Positions 33,076 to 41,600 are shown, numbered from the stretch's first letter. The stretch is 64,000 bases of DNA from Pseudaeromonas paramecii (GCF_039540575.1 NZ_BAABFC010000029.1:97557-161556), one strand, 5' to 3'. Program-made: numbers and translations. The notes: generated by a model from the letters alone, not told the origin.

Positions 33076-34245
33076 TTATAAATTTGAAATTTCTTTCATT
33101 TTTGCATGAACCGATGTTCCTCGCATCCGTTTGACTCGAATCTCAGAGTTACCATGGGCCACAGATAAGAGCATTTGGCCAATAGCTCGACCGAGTGGTA
33201 CAGGAACAGCATTTCCAATCTGACGATAACAATCTGCCACTTTCCCTTCAAACTGCCATGTATCCGGGAATTGCTGTATTCGAGCATATTCACGAACGGA
33301 GAGCGGTCGAGTTTCTCGCGGATGACACAACACCGTAGCCTTCTGAACTGGTGTTGTTACTAGGGTTGGAGACGGTTCACTATAAGAGAGACGGCGAAAG
33401 AAACCAACTTTACCACCACCAGAATGGTAAGCACCGCCCATAGCTTCCTCGGTGACACTGGCAGGAAGAGATCGCCAATTTCCCCCTTCTGGAACCATCT
33501 TTAGATAGTGTGCAATTTTCGGAGAGAAGTTTGCATGCGAACCACACTCACTCTGAATATCTGCGATAGCATCATGTAGCGTTCTCCAACGCATATCAGG
33601 ATCTTGGTGCATGTGAAAATGCGTTGGGGCAGGAATAAATATTGGTTCAGCATCCCGACTACCAATGATAATTAATCGTTCACGGAACTGGGGAGTGCCA
33701 TAGTGAACAGCATCCACGAGCGCATGAACCGTATGGTATCCAATAGCCCTAAAGTGCTCTAGTATCACATCAAGCACTGGAACCGATTGTTTGTCCGTTG
33801 GGTCGGACAGCATCGAAATTAACCCTTTGACATTCTCCATAACAAAGAACCGCGGCCGGATCTCCGTGACAACATGCAAAAACTGTTCATAAAGTGTTCC
33901 CCTCGAATCTTCCACACCTTTGCGTTTTCCTGCTGTCGAAAATGACTGACACGGAGGGCCCCCGACTACGGCAAAAACATCTTCTCTGCGCAGTTTTCCG
34001 GCCGACAGAAGGAAATTACAGGCAGGATCATTGGCGATCAGCTCACGAATATCACCTTCTACCGCGACATGACCATTTCGACGAATCGTCTCGATACACC
34101 ATTTGTCAAAATCTTGTGAAACTGCCACATGCAGTCCCGCCGATATTAGACCGAGGTCTAAGCCCATTGCTCCAGAGAATAATGAAACAACCGGAAATGC
34201 TGGAGTATTTGAGAGTGAAACAACTGTATTAGATTTAGTAATCAT
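33076..34245 (-). CDS. C5-cytosine DNA methyltransferase of the restriction-modification island
   Basis: 389 residues. Motif I is VVSLFSGAMGLDLGL. Motif IV, GGPPCQSFSTAGKRKGVEDS, has the catalytic Cys. The ENVKG motif VI, QFRERLIIIGSRD motif VIII, and the C-terminal QIGNAVPVPLGRAIG motif X complete the set. Motif order is that of a standard Dcm-type enzyme with a target-recognition region near residues 230-290. It protects DNA against the adjacent endonuclease. It lies 38 bp after the regulator gene and 10 bp before the endonuclease, so regulator, methyltransferase and nuclease form an operon in that order. No strong ribosome site is seen at the chosen ATG, so the start could shift. Confidence 0.93.
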   Translation of the reverse strand: MITKSNTVVSLSNTPAFPVVSLFSGAMGLDLGLISAGLHVAVSQDFDKWCIETIRRNGHVAVEGDIRELIANDPACNFLLSAGKLRREDVFAVVGGPPCQSFSTAGKRKGVEDSRGTLYEQFLHVVTEIRPRFFVMENVKGLISMLSDPTDKQSVPVLDVILEHFRAIGYHTVHALVDAVHYGTPQFRERLIIIGSRDAEPIFIPAPTHFHMHQDPDMRWRTLHDAIADIQSECGSHANFSPKIAHYLKMVPEGGNWRSLPASVTEEAMGGAYHSGGGKVGFFRRLSYSEPSPTLVTTPVQKATVLCHPRETRPLSVREYARIQQFPDTWQFEGKVADCYRQIGNAVPVPLGRAIGQMLLSVAHGNSEIRVKRMRGTSVHAKMKEISNL

Positions 34246-34283
34246 AGGGTATCCGATCGTTCAATTGGTTTCGCCATCCGGCG

Positions 34284-34586
34284 TTACTTTTTTTGCCTAT
34301 CCGCATCACACAGGTCACGCTCGGAGCTCCCGCCAAATCGCCCGTTTTTACCCGCGCCACGCGGTTTTTTCGGCGAAATTTCAATGCGAGAAAACACCTC
34401 GTAAAAGTCGATACCACTGTCGGCCATTTCCCCCAACAATGCAGCAATGACACCAAGATGTGAAGGCACCTCACCCACCTTGGCGTAGTTTGATAGGGAA
34501 ATTCGATTCATTTGAATCAGTTCAGCAAAGGATTTTATCGTCAAACCAGCTTTGCCGATGTGCCGTTGAAACTCGGTATAGGTCAT
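34284..34586 (-). CDS. XRE-type HTH regulator of the restriction-modification island
   Basis: 100 residues from the ATG at 34586, chosen by the family-like start MTYTEFQRHIGKAGL. Readings up to 18 codons longer exist. The first 70 residues form a Cro/C1-like HTH (FAELIQMNRISLSNYAKVGE), then VPSHLGVIAALLGEMADSGI. The last 25 are basic and polar. It is the first gene of the island operon, in the place usually held by a controller gene. Two similar palindromes 40 bp apart lie just upstream and are natural candidates for its operators. Confidence 0.75.
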   Translation of the reverse strand: MTYTEFQRHIGKAGLTIKSFAELIQMNRISLSNYAKVGEVPSHLGVIAALLGEMADSGIDFYEVFSRIEISPKKPRGAGKNGRFGGSSERDLCDADRQKK

Positions 34587-34636
34587 GGTTCGAAGGATAG
34601 CATTGTGAGTTCGAGTCATCCATATATGATTACAAG

Positions 34637-34690
34637 TCATAGATAAATGACCTGCTGTCTATATGTATGTTAGCTGTCATAAATTTATGA
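34637..34690. promoter_or_regulatory. Pair of 14-bp palindromes upstream of the island regulator
   Basis: TCATAGATAAATGA (34637-34650) and the perfect palindrome TCATAAATTTATGA (34677-34690) agree at 11 of 14 positions and are centred 40 bp apart. They lie immediately upstream of the regulator operon, as operators of a small HTH protein would. The 34587-34982 gap otherwise holds A+T-rich sequence with no gene I can support. Confidence 0.5.
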
Positions 34691-34982
34691 AAAAACGCCT
34701 TAACATGACTCAAAATCTATCGTGCTCAATTGCCTACTTCTTGTTGCGTCAGAAGCGACGAATTTCGACGATACAGTGTTTGAGATGCAGGGTGGGATCG
34801 TGAAGCAAAAACAGCCCAATTTGCGCCTAGTCACTGAGCGAAAGTTAAACACCATTCAACGTTTTTCGGGATACGTCCATATTGAGACTCGTGCAAATCT
34901 ACAATAGGAGCCCCCCCTTTTTTCAAAGAATACAAAGAATACAATAACATAGCCAAAATGTAGCTCTATTACGCTTAGTATG

Positions 34983-36473
34983 TTAGCCCTGCTCGGCCCG
35001 CTGCAGCTCCTTGTCCAGCGCCTCGGCCAGCCGCTGGATGCCGGGCTTGATCGCCTCGGGGCGGATGGCATGAAAGCCCAGGCGGAAGAAGTGCTGGGGC
35101 GGTGCCGCCTCCAGGAAGTGGTTGATCCCGGGCTCAATCAGCACGCTGGCATGGGCGGCCCGCCAGGCCAGCCGCTGGGTGTTGATCTGAGCGGGGGCCT
35201 GCACCCAGAAGGCGGTGGCGCGGTTGCCATTATGCCGGCACTGGGGCAGGTGCTTGTCCAGCGCCTCGGCCAGCAGGCTCCAGCGGTAGGTGGAGTGCTC
35301 GCGAAAGCGCCGCAGATAGGTCTCGTAGTGCCCCTGGGCCAGGAAGTGGGCCATCTGGTACTGGATGTTGGCCGGCGGATGGCGGTAGAGCAGGCGGCGC
35401 AGGGCCCGCAACTCGTCGACGAGCTCCGCCGGCCCCACCAGGTAACCCAGCCGCAGGCCGGGGGCCAGGGCCTTGGAGAGACTGCTGACATAGATGACCC
35501 GGCCGTTGCGGTCATGGGCCTTCAATGCCGGCTTGGGGTGGTTCTCTATGTTGGTGTCCGAGTCGAAGTCATCCTCGATGATGATCTGATCCCGCGCTAT
35601 GGCCTGCTGCAGCAGGGCCTGGCGGCGGGCATTGCTCATGTGTACCCCGGTGGGCGCCTGGTGGCTGGGGGTGACGTAGAAGAAGTCGCAGGTCTCGGAG
35701 TCCGCCGACAGCACCAGGCCCTCGTCGTCCACCCCGTGGGGCACTATCTGACAGCCCTGCAGGGCAAAGGTGTTGATGGCCTCGCGGAAACAGGGGCTCT
35801 CCACCCCCAGGCGGGTCTCCCGGTTCATCAGCAGCTGGGAGAGCAGGCTCAGGGCATTCTGGGTGCCCAGGGTGATGAGGATCTCGTCGTTGCTGGCGGT
35901 GATGCCACGCTTGGGTAACACCCGGGTGCGCAGCTGTTCCAGCAGCATGGGGCAGTCCTGATCCACCTGATCCAGCAGCCAGCGGTGATCCCGCAGGCTG
36001 CCGGTGACCATGCGGGCCGCCTCCCGCCACTGCTCCATGGGGAACAGGGAGGTGTCGGGCTGACCATAGATGAAGGGGTAGTCATACTTCATCCACTGGG
36101 CCGGTTTGCTGATGGTGACCATGTCGCTGGGACAGATCTGGAAGCGATCGCTCCAGTTTGGTGCATCCTGTGCACTTTGGGGCGCCAGGGCGACCGGTGG
36201 CTCCTCTTTGCGGGCCTGGGGGGTGTAGCGGGGGTCGATATAGTAACCGCTGCGGGGCCGGCTGATGAGGTAACCGTCGTCCCGCAGGCTCTCGTAGACC
36301 AGGGCGACCGTGTTGCGGGAGATCCCCAGCTGCTCCGACAGGCTGCGGCAGGAGGGCACGGGTTCGTCCGGCAGGAAGCGGCCTGCCAGGATCAGGCTGA
36401 CCAAGGCTTCCCGCAGCTGTTCCTGCAGCCCCCGATCCCCTGAAAAATCAATCAGCAGACACTGCTCTATCAT
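34983..36473 (-). CDS. MocR/PdxR-type transcriptional regulator (GntR HTH fused to aminotransferase domain)
   Basis: 496 residues from the ATG at 36473 (start MIEQCLLIDFSG). The GntR winged HTH occupies about 1-80 (SCRSLSEQLGISRNTVALVY). A type I aminotransferase-fold domain fills the rest, with the PLP-lysine region SSLSKALAPGLRLGYLVG near 329. Such proteins usually act as PLP-dependent switches and not as enzymes. The gene diverges from an amino-acid ABC transporter 252 bp away, so control of that transporter is likely. A GCCATA-N5-TATGGC palindrome lies in the gap. Confidence 0.92.
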   Translation of the reverse strand: MIEQCLLIDFSGDRGLQEQLREALVSLILAGRFLPDEPVPSCRSLSEQLGISRNTVALVYESLRDDGYLISRPRSGYYIDPRYTPQARKEEPPVALAPQSAQDAPNWSDRFQICPSDMVTISKPAQWMKYDYPFIYGQPDTSLFPMEQWREAARMVTGSLRDHRWLLDQVDQDCPMLLEQLRTRVLPKRGITASNDEILITLGTQNALSLLSQLLMNRETRLGVESPCFREAINTFALQGCQIVPHGVDDEGLVLSADSETCDFFYVTPSHQAPTGVHMSNARRQALLQQAIARDQIIIEDDFDSDTNIENHPKPALKAHDRNGRVIYVSSLSKALAPGLRLGYLVGPAELVDELRALRRLLYRHPPANIQYQMAHFLAQGHYETYLRRFREHSTYRWSLLAEALDKHLPQCRHNGNRATAFWVQAPAQINTQRLAWRAAHASVLIEPGINHFLEAAPPQHFFRLGFHAIRPEAIKPGIQRLAEALDKELQRAEQG

Positions 36474-36514
36474 ACCGAGCCCCTCTCCCCTTGCCGAAAA
36501 ACCGAACAATGCAA

Positions 36515-36531
36515 GCCATATGCCGTATGGC
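36515..36531. promoter_or_regulatory. Palindromic operator candidate between the MocR gene and the ABC operon
   Basis: GCCATA (36515-36520) and TATGGC (36526-36531) form a perfect inverted repeat with a 5-bp spacer, 42 bp upstream of the MocR ATG. The site is suitable for autorepression by the dimeric regulator, but no binding consensus is known for this protein. Confidence 0.4.
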
Positions 36532-36725
36532 CCTGCTGAAATAACTTCAGCACAAACATCTGTCCCATTTCCCCGGTCAATCTGGCCCTATCCCACCAGC
36601 AACTCTGTCGGTAGAAGTGAATAAGAGGGCGAAAAAATATCGTTTTCATGCAACCTGCGGAAATTGGCATCCCAGTTGCAACCCCATAACCCAGTGGTTC
36701 TTGAATGTCACAGTGAGGTGAGCGA

Positions 36726-37592
36726 ATGAAAAAGAAATTCTTTGCAGGAAAAGCAGTTAGCCACATGTTAGCCGGTTTGGCCCTGACCTTTGCCTTCGCG
36801 GTACAGGCGGCCGATCTGCCGGAAATTGAGGCCCGCGGGGCCCTGAAGATCGCCACCGAGGACGATTACGCCCCCTTCAACTTCATCACCGACGGCCAGC
36901 CGGACGGCTTCCACAAGGACGTGCTGATCGAGCTGAAAGAATATGCCACCAAGTTCAAGCTGGAGCAGAGCATTCTGCCCTGGACCGGTCTGCTGGCCTC
37001 CGTGGCCGCCGGTCAGTATGACGTGGCCATCACAGGCGCCCTGGTGACCGACGATCGCCTCAAGGTGTTCAACTTCGTGGCCCCCGTGGCTTCCGCCCAG
37101 CACTACTACGTCAAGCGCAAGGGTGACGACCGCATGAAGAGCGTGGCGGATCTGAGCGGCAAGGTTCTGGGTGTGCAGGCCGGTAGCGCCCTGCTGGCCC
37201 GCCTGCCGGAGCTCAAGACCATGCTGGAGCAAACCGGCGGCAAGCTGGGGGAAGTGGTGGAATACCAGTCTTATCCGGAAGCCTATGCCGACCTGGCCAA
37301 CGGTCGTCTGGACTATGTGATCAACGCCGTCATCTCCGTCAACGACCTGGTGAAGACCCGCGGTGACGTGTTCGAGAAGGGCCAAGCCGTGTCCGGTGGC
37401 GGCTTCGTCGCCTGGCCTGTGCCCAAGAACAGCCCGCAACTGCTGGAGTTCCTCAACGGCTTCGTCAAGCACCTGAAGGACACCGGCAAGCTCAAGGAGC
37501 TGCAACTCAAGTGGTTTGGCGAGTCCTTCGACAACCTGCCGGATGAGGCCATCACCAACGTGGATCAGTTCCACAAGCTGGCCGGTCTGTAA
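36726..37592 (+). CDS. Amino-acid ABC transporter substrate-binding protein
   Basis: 288 residues. The signal peptide (about 1-28, cut after AVQA) leads into a family 3 solute-binding domain: ALKIATEDDYAPFNFI, GFHKDVLIELKE, YDVAITGALVTDDR and VLGVQAGSALLA. It is periplasmic and delivers a polar amino acid or similar compound to the permeases encoded directly downstream. The substrate cannot be told from the binding-pocket residues by eye. Expression is probably governed by the divergent MocR regulator. AGGTGAGC lies just before the ATG. Confidence 0.92.
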   Translation: MKKKFFAGKAVSHMLAGLALTFAFAVQAADLPEIEARGALKIATEDDYAPFNFITDGQPDGFHKDVLIELKEYATKFKLEQSILPWTGLLASVAAGQYDVAITGALVTDDRLKVFNFVAPVASAQHYYVKRKGDDRMKSVADLSGKVLGVQAGSALLARLPELKTMLEQTGGKLGEVVEYQSYPEAYADLANGRLDYVINAVISVNDLVKTRGDVFEKGQAVSGGGFVAWPVPKNSPQLLEFLNGFVKHLKDTGKLKELQLKWFGESFDNLPDEAITNVDQFHKLAGL

Positions 37593-37666
37593 CTATCACG
37601 GGCACCCGGCGAGCCGGGTGCCCCGTTTCACCCACGTCGTACGTTGTAGCTGCAAGGAGGCGTTCC

Positions 37667-38308
37667 ATGGATCTCAAGGCATGGTTGCTGTTGCTGGAAG
37701 GGGCCTGGACTACCCTCTGGATATCGGGGATTGCCATAATGCTGGGGGTCAGTGCCGGCCTGCTCATCGCCCTCGTCCGGCGGCAGGCGATTCCCCTGGT
37801 CGATCAGGCACTGGCCCTGTATATCAGCCTGGCCCGGGCCACCCCCTTGGTGACCCTGGTGCTGTTTTTGTTTCTCTCTCTGCCCTCGGTGGGCATCAAC
37901 CTCAACAAGAATGTGGCGGCCATCCTGGCCCTGACCCTGAACACCGCCGCCTTCAACGCCGAGATCTGGCGCTCGGCCCTCAACAACTTCTCCCGGGATC
38001 AGCGCGAGGCGGCCCAGGCCATCGGCATGACCGACTGGACCTTCTTCCGCCGCATCATGCTGCCCCAGCTGTTCACCGTCAGCCTGCCGGCCCTGGTGAA
38101 CGAGATGTCCTTCCTGATCAAGGGCAGCCCGGCCATCGCCGTGATCGGCCTCGTCGACCTCACCCGGGTCACCAACCGCATCGCCTCCGTCACCTATGAA
38201 CCCCTCTACCCCATACTGGGCGCCGGGCTCATCTACATGGTGATGATAGGGGTGATGGTGAAGGCCCAGGCCTCCGCCGAAAACAAAGCCCGTCGGCTGG
38301 CCATGTGA
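37667..38308 (+). CDS. Amino-acid ABC transporter permease 1
   Basis: 213 residues with about five membrane helices. The HisM/HisQ-type signature is present: an EAA-loop region reading REAAQAIGMTDWTFFRRIMLPQ contacts the ATPase. The N-terminal LEGAWTTLWISGIAIMLG is also typical of polar amino-acid permeases. AAGGAGG precedes the ATG. It follows the binding-protein gene by 74 bp and is 10 bp from the second permease. The two should form a heterodimer. Confidence 0.93.
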   Translation: MDLKAWLLLLEGAWTTLWISGIAIMLGVSAGLLIALVRRQAIPLVDQALALYISLARATPLVTLVLFLFLSLPSVGINLNKNVAAILALTLNTAAFNAEIWRSALNNFSRDQREAAQAIGMTDWTFFRRIMLPQLFTVSLPALVNEMSFLIKGSPAIAVIGLVDLTRVTNRIASVTYEPLYPILGAGLIYMVMIGVMVKAQASAENKARRLAM

Positions 38309-38318
38309 GGAGACTGCC

Positions 38319-38984
38319 ATGAACGAATGGATGACCATCTGGGATGCCCGCGATGCCTTTTTCGGCGGCTTCCTCAACACCCTCAAGCTGTTTGGCATCT
38401 CCGCCCTGCTGGGCCTGCTGCTGGGCGCCCTGCTGCTCTACCTGCTGGAAGGGCCGAGCAACCGCGCGCGCCAGGGACTGGGGCTGTTTATCGACGCCAT
38501 GCGCACCATCCCCTTCCTGATCCTGGCCTACCTGCTCTACTACGGCCTGCCCCAAGGCGGGGTGCGCCTCTCGGCCGATGTGGCCGGGCTCATCGCCCTC
38601 ACCCTCTACCACGGCGCCTACTTTTGCGAAATCTTCCGCAGCCAGCGCCGGGTGATGCCCAAGGGCCTCATCGAGGCGGCCCAGGCCCACGGCTTCCGCC
38701 ACCATCTGGTGTTCCTGCGCATCATTCTGCCCAACGTGGTGATGACCAGCCTGCCGCTCATCGGCAACCAGCTGATCATCTGCCTCAAGGACACCGCCTT
38801 CTTGTGCATCATCACGGTGAAGGAAGTGACCGCCGCCGCCAACGGCGTGCAGGCCACCTACTTCATCCCCATGAAGGCCTTCCTGGTGGCCATCATGCTC
38901 TACTGGATCATCAGCCTGTTGATCGAATACGCCATCCGCTGGCTGGGCCGGCTGGGCAAGCAACGAGGATTTAGCCATGTCTGA
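38319..38984 (+). CDS. Amino-acid ABC transporter permease 2
   Basis: 221 residues with five membrane helices. The EAA loop reads IEAAQAHGFRHHLVFLRIIL, and the region MRTIPFLILAYLLYYGLP is typical of the HisM family. It overlaps the ATPase gene by eight bases, which implies translational coupling. With permease 1 it forms the membrane channel of the importer. Confidence 0.93.
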   Translation: MNEWMTIWDARDAFFGGFLNTLKLFGISALLGLLLGALLLYLLEGPSNRARQGLGLFIDAMRTIPFLILAYLLYYGLPQGGVRLSADVAGLIALTLYHGAYFCEIFRSQRRVMPKGLIEAAQAHGFRHHLVFLRIILPNVVMTSLPLIGNQLIICLKDTAFLCIITVKEVTAAANGVQATYFIPMKAFLVAIMLYWIISLLIEYAIRWLGRLGKQRGFSHV

Positions 38985-39741
38985 CACACCCGCCATTACC
39001 GTAAACCGCCTGTCCAAGCAGTTCGACAACGTCGAGGTGCTGCGGGACATCAACCTCACCGTCAACAAGGGCGAGGTGGTGAGCATCCTGGGCTCCTCCG
39101 GCTCCGGCAAATCCACCCTGCTGCGCTGCATGAACTGGCTGGAGCAGCCGGATCGCGGCACCATCCACATCGGTGAGGAACGCATCGGCATCGACGACCA
39201 GACCCAGCAGCCCATGAGCAACAAGCAGCTGGCCCGCATCCGCGAACGGGTGGGCATGGTGTTCCAGAGCTTCAACCTCTGGCCCCACCTGACGGTGCGG
39301 CAGAACGTCACCGAGGCCCTGCTCCACGTGAAGAAGATGTCCAAGGAGGAGGCCAACCAGATCGCCACCACCCAGCTGGAGAAGGTGGGCATGCTGGAGA
39401 AGCAGCACGTCTACCCCATCACCTTGTCCGGCGGCCAGAAACAGCGGGTGGCCATCGCCCGCTCCCTGGCCATGAGCCCGGAGGTGATGCTGTTCGACGA
39501 ACCCACCTCGGCCCTGGACCCGGAACGGGTGGGCGAGGTGCTGGCGGTGATGAAGCAGCTCTCCCAGGAGGGCTACACCATGGTGGTGGTGACCCACGAG
39601 ATGGAGTTCGCCCGCGCCGTGTCCGATCAGGTGGTGTTCCTGGAGAAGGGCAAGCTGATCGAACAGGCCCCGCCGGAGGAGTTCTTCACCAATCCCAAAT
39701 CCGAGCGGGTGAAACAGTTTTTGCAGACGGTGCGGCAGTAA
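38977..39741 (+). CDS. Amino-acid ABC transporter ATP-binding protein
   Basis: 254 residues. Walker A (LGSSGSGKSTLLRC), Q-loop (VFQSFNLWPHLTV), the ABC signature (LSGGQKQRVAIARSL), Walker B (VMLFDEPTSALDPE) and the H-loop (VVTHEMEFA) are complete. Closest in plan to HisP/GlnQ. It is the last gene of the four-gene importer operon and is followed by a strong terminator. Confidence 0.96.
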   Translation: MSDTPAITVNRLSKQFDNVEVLRDINLTVNKGEVVSILGSSGSGKSTLLRCMNWLEQPDRGTIHIGEERIGIDDQTQQPMSNKQLARIRERVGMVFQSFNLWPHLTVRQNVTEALLHVKKMSKEEANQIATTQLEKVGMLEKQHVYPITLSGGQKQRVAIARSLAMSPEVMLFDEPTSALDPERVGEVLAVMKQLSQEGYTMVVVTHEMEFARAVSDQVVFLEKGKLIEQAPPEEFFTNPKSERVKQFLQTVRQ

Positions 39742-39804
39742 GCCGTCGCCGCGGGAATCTTCGCTTCCGCGACATAATAAGACCGACCTCCACTCTCCCT
39801 TTTG

Positions 39805-39826
39805 ACCGCCCGCTGGGCGGTTTTTT
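39805..39826 (+). terminator. Terminator of the amino-acid ABC operon
   Basis: ACCGCCC (39805-39811) pairs with GGGCGGT (39815-39821) around GCT, followed by six T residues. Confidence 0.92.
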
Positions 39827-39847
39827 ATGGCTGGCCCGCAAGCGGGT

Positions 39848-40189
39848 GCCCGGCCCCCAGCCATTCCAAGCTGCCCCTTGGCGGGGCGGGCCAGAACATC
39901 TTTGCCCGTTGCGCCTGCCCGGCATCCAGCCGTTAACCACCCTGCGGCTGCGGAAGCGAGTCAGATCGCGTTGGCTCCCTCCCCTGCCAAGGGGAGGGTT
40001 GGGGTGGGGTCGCTTTGGAGTGGCTCAACGCCGTTGATATGAATCATTCAGAACGGCGCTGCCCGTTCCGCCTGCCCGGCCCCCCAGCCTTTCCAAGCTG
40101 CCGCTTGGCGGGGCGGGCCAGAACATCTTTGCCCGTTGCGCCCTGATCGCACATCGAGCCTTTCAAGCTTCCCGCTTGGCGGGGGCGCC
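39848..40189. repeat. Dispersed ~68-bp repeats in a gene-free stretch
   Basis: A copy at 39848-39914 recurs at 40074-40142 with two substitutions and one inserted base. Both contain CCAAG-6 bases-CTTGG hairpins and GGGCCAGAACATCTTTGCCC. A degraded third copy (TTTCAAGCTTCCCGCTTGG) lies at 40160-40180. The copies are about 227 bp apart. They lie within 39830-41030, a stretch of 1.2 kb in which I see no plausible protein gene, only these repeats and two of the palindromes described below. Confidence 0.7.
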
Positions 40190-40430
40190 AAGGGGCGGTC
40201 ATGCCACCGCCCCTTAACCCCGGGCACTCCCCACTGTCTGGGCCTACGGCTTCCCTCGGCGTCATCGGGGGATCACGGCCCGCCATCGACGTGTTCCTGA
40301 CACGGCGATGGCTGACTCGGCTTCCTGCCTCGTCGCCTATCCCCCGCGGCCACCTCGGCCAGACAGAGGGGAGACGTATCCCGTTAGCCAGCCCCTGAGA
40401 CGCCGCCCAGTTATCGGATTACTCATTCCC

Positions 40431-40461
40431 CGTAGGGCGCAATAGCACAGCGTATTGCGCC
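40431..40461 (+). repeat. Palindromic repeat copy 1 (GCAATA type)
   Basis: GGCGCAATA (40436-40444) pairs perfectly with TATTGCGCC (40453-40461) around the 8-base loop GCACAGCG, preceded by CGTAG. One of six related elements in 40.4-44.0 kb. Confidence 0.85.
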
Positions 40462-40599
40462 AGATGACGAACGCCCAAAGCGACGACTACCACCGATTGT
40501 GGCGCCCCTTGACCGGGCCGAGCGGAAGGCGGATTGGAATGCACGAGCCGCAGGGAGGCGCCGAGATGGCAAAGGCGGAACGGACTAACTCAGGACAAG

Positions 40600-40628
40600 T
40601 AGGGCGCAATAGCGCAGCGTATTGCGCC
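40600..40628 (+). repeat. Palindromic repeat copy 2 (GCAATA type)
   Basis: GGCGCAATA (40603-40611) pairs perfectly with TATTGCGCC (40620-40628) around GCGCAGCG, preceded by GTAG. It lies 167 bp after copy 1. Confidence 0.85.
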
Positions 40629-41031
40629 AAAGCAGCAAGACAAAACGGACACCAGGCCACAAACCCGGTTTGACAGATGCCCAAATGTGACCTACGCGAA
40701 TGTCAAAGTACGCAAAGGACGGTTAGGATAGGACTCAAAATAGGTAGGGACACCGGCAGCAGGTTGGGGGCTGAAGACCCAGGGGCGGTAGCCTGGGCGA
40801 GCCGAATAAGCTCAGGGTACGACTTGCCAGAAAAAACAGGATCCGGTGCCACTGCGGGCCAGGTGGCCAATAGGCCGACTAGCCACACAGGACAAGCGAG
40901 GGCATGTTTTTTACTGCCCGGACAATGGGTTGCAGAGCACACCCGCGTTGCATCACGGAACTAGGCGGCATAAGCCCCGTGGATAGGTGGCAAAATGCCG
41001 CTTAATAAATTGTTATATAAAAGGTACCGAA

Positions 41032-41490
41032 TTGAAGTGTTTAATTGATGTTCATAAATTCAGAAATGCTCTCTTATATTTGATTGAATTTGAATCCCAC
41101 AAAATATTAGAGATAAGCACAACAGCCTGGAATGGCTTGAGCTTATTCCCTCATGGGGCGTGCCACATTGCATCAAATCTTCTTGGGGTGTATTTAAAAG
41201 AATTGGGGCATGATGTTGCGTTAATATCTATAAAACACAGCAGCGTTAAATTCCCATGCATTAAAAGCCATGCTTGGCTAGAAGTTGCCAATCAATACAT
41301 TGATATAACAGCATCACAATTCCAGAGCCTTACAAAGGCTAGAGTCCTAATACAAGACAAACGTAAGTCGGAGTGGCTATTTGATTATGCAGAAGAGGCA
41401 AGATCAGCCGGAAAATATCAATCCCACGAACCATACCTCGACGATGACATCGCCGATATATATTATTTGATTATTAGAAAAATAATATAA
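41032..41490 (+). CDS. Gene-cassette protein with putative transglutaminase-like Cys-His-Asp triad
   Basis: 152 residues from a TTG at 41032, chosen because AAAAGG lies seven bases upstream. A GTG at 40987 would add 15 residues. The gene is much A+T-richer than its neighbours. It is followed within five bases by an attC-like site, the plan of an integron gene cassette. FPHGACHIASNLLG, SHAWLEV and QYIDITASQF place a Cys, a His and an Asp in the order and spacing of the transglutaminase/papain-like fold, so a cysteine peptidase or amidase role is possible. I do not recognise a named family. The triad assignment is inference. Confidence 0.6.
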   Translation: MKCLIDVHKFRNALLYLIEFESHKILEISTTAWNGLSLFPHGACHIASNLLGVYLKELGHDVALISIKHSSVKFPCIKSHAWLEVANQYIDITASQFQSLTKARVLIQDKRKSEWLFDYAEEARSAGKYQSHEPYLDDDIADIYYLIIRKII

Positions 41491-41494
41491 AATC

Positions 41495-41576
41495 ATATAA
41501 CAAATAGTTTAAGTCGTTCGCTTCGCTCACTGGGACGCGCAAAAAGCACGCGCGCCCCATAACTAAAATGTTAGGC
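41495..41576 (+). repeat. attC recombination site 1 of an integron-type gene cassette
   Basis: The outer ends are ATATAAC (41495-41501, a 6/7 match to RYYYAAC) and GTTAGGC (41570-41576, a full match to GTTRRRY). Inside, TAACAAATAGTT and AACTAAAATGTTA form imperfect complementary arms. The centre holds a GGGACGCGC/GCGCGCCCC stem preceded by the CGTTCGCTTCGCTCACT block typical of attC sites. It lies just past the stop of one cassette ORF and before the ribosome site of the next. Confidence 0.72.
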
Positions 41577-41600
41577 TTAATCGCAACTAGGAAGGTATGA

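Noticed and set aside
34722..34907. 61-codon open frame upstream of the restriction-modification operon
   Set aside because: It has no ribosome site, no recognisable family and low-complexity A+T-rich codon use. Chance is the simplest reading.
39830..40680. Several 60-95 codon frames between the ABC operon and the cassettes
   Set aside because: They cross the repeats and palindromes, have no ribosome sites and show no protein-like composition.
40930..41000. An attC site before the first cassette ORF (ACTAGGCGGCAT … ATGCCGC)
   Set aside because: There is a 7-bp inverted repeat and a degraded TAGGC end, but no acceptable pair of RYYYAAC/GTTRRRY ends was found.
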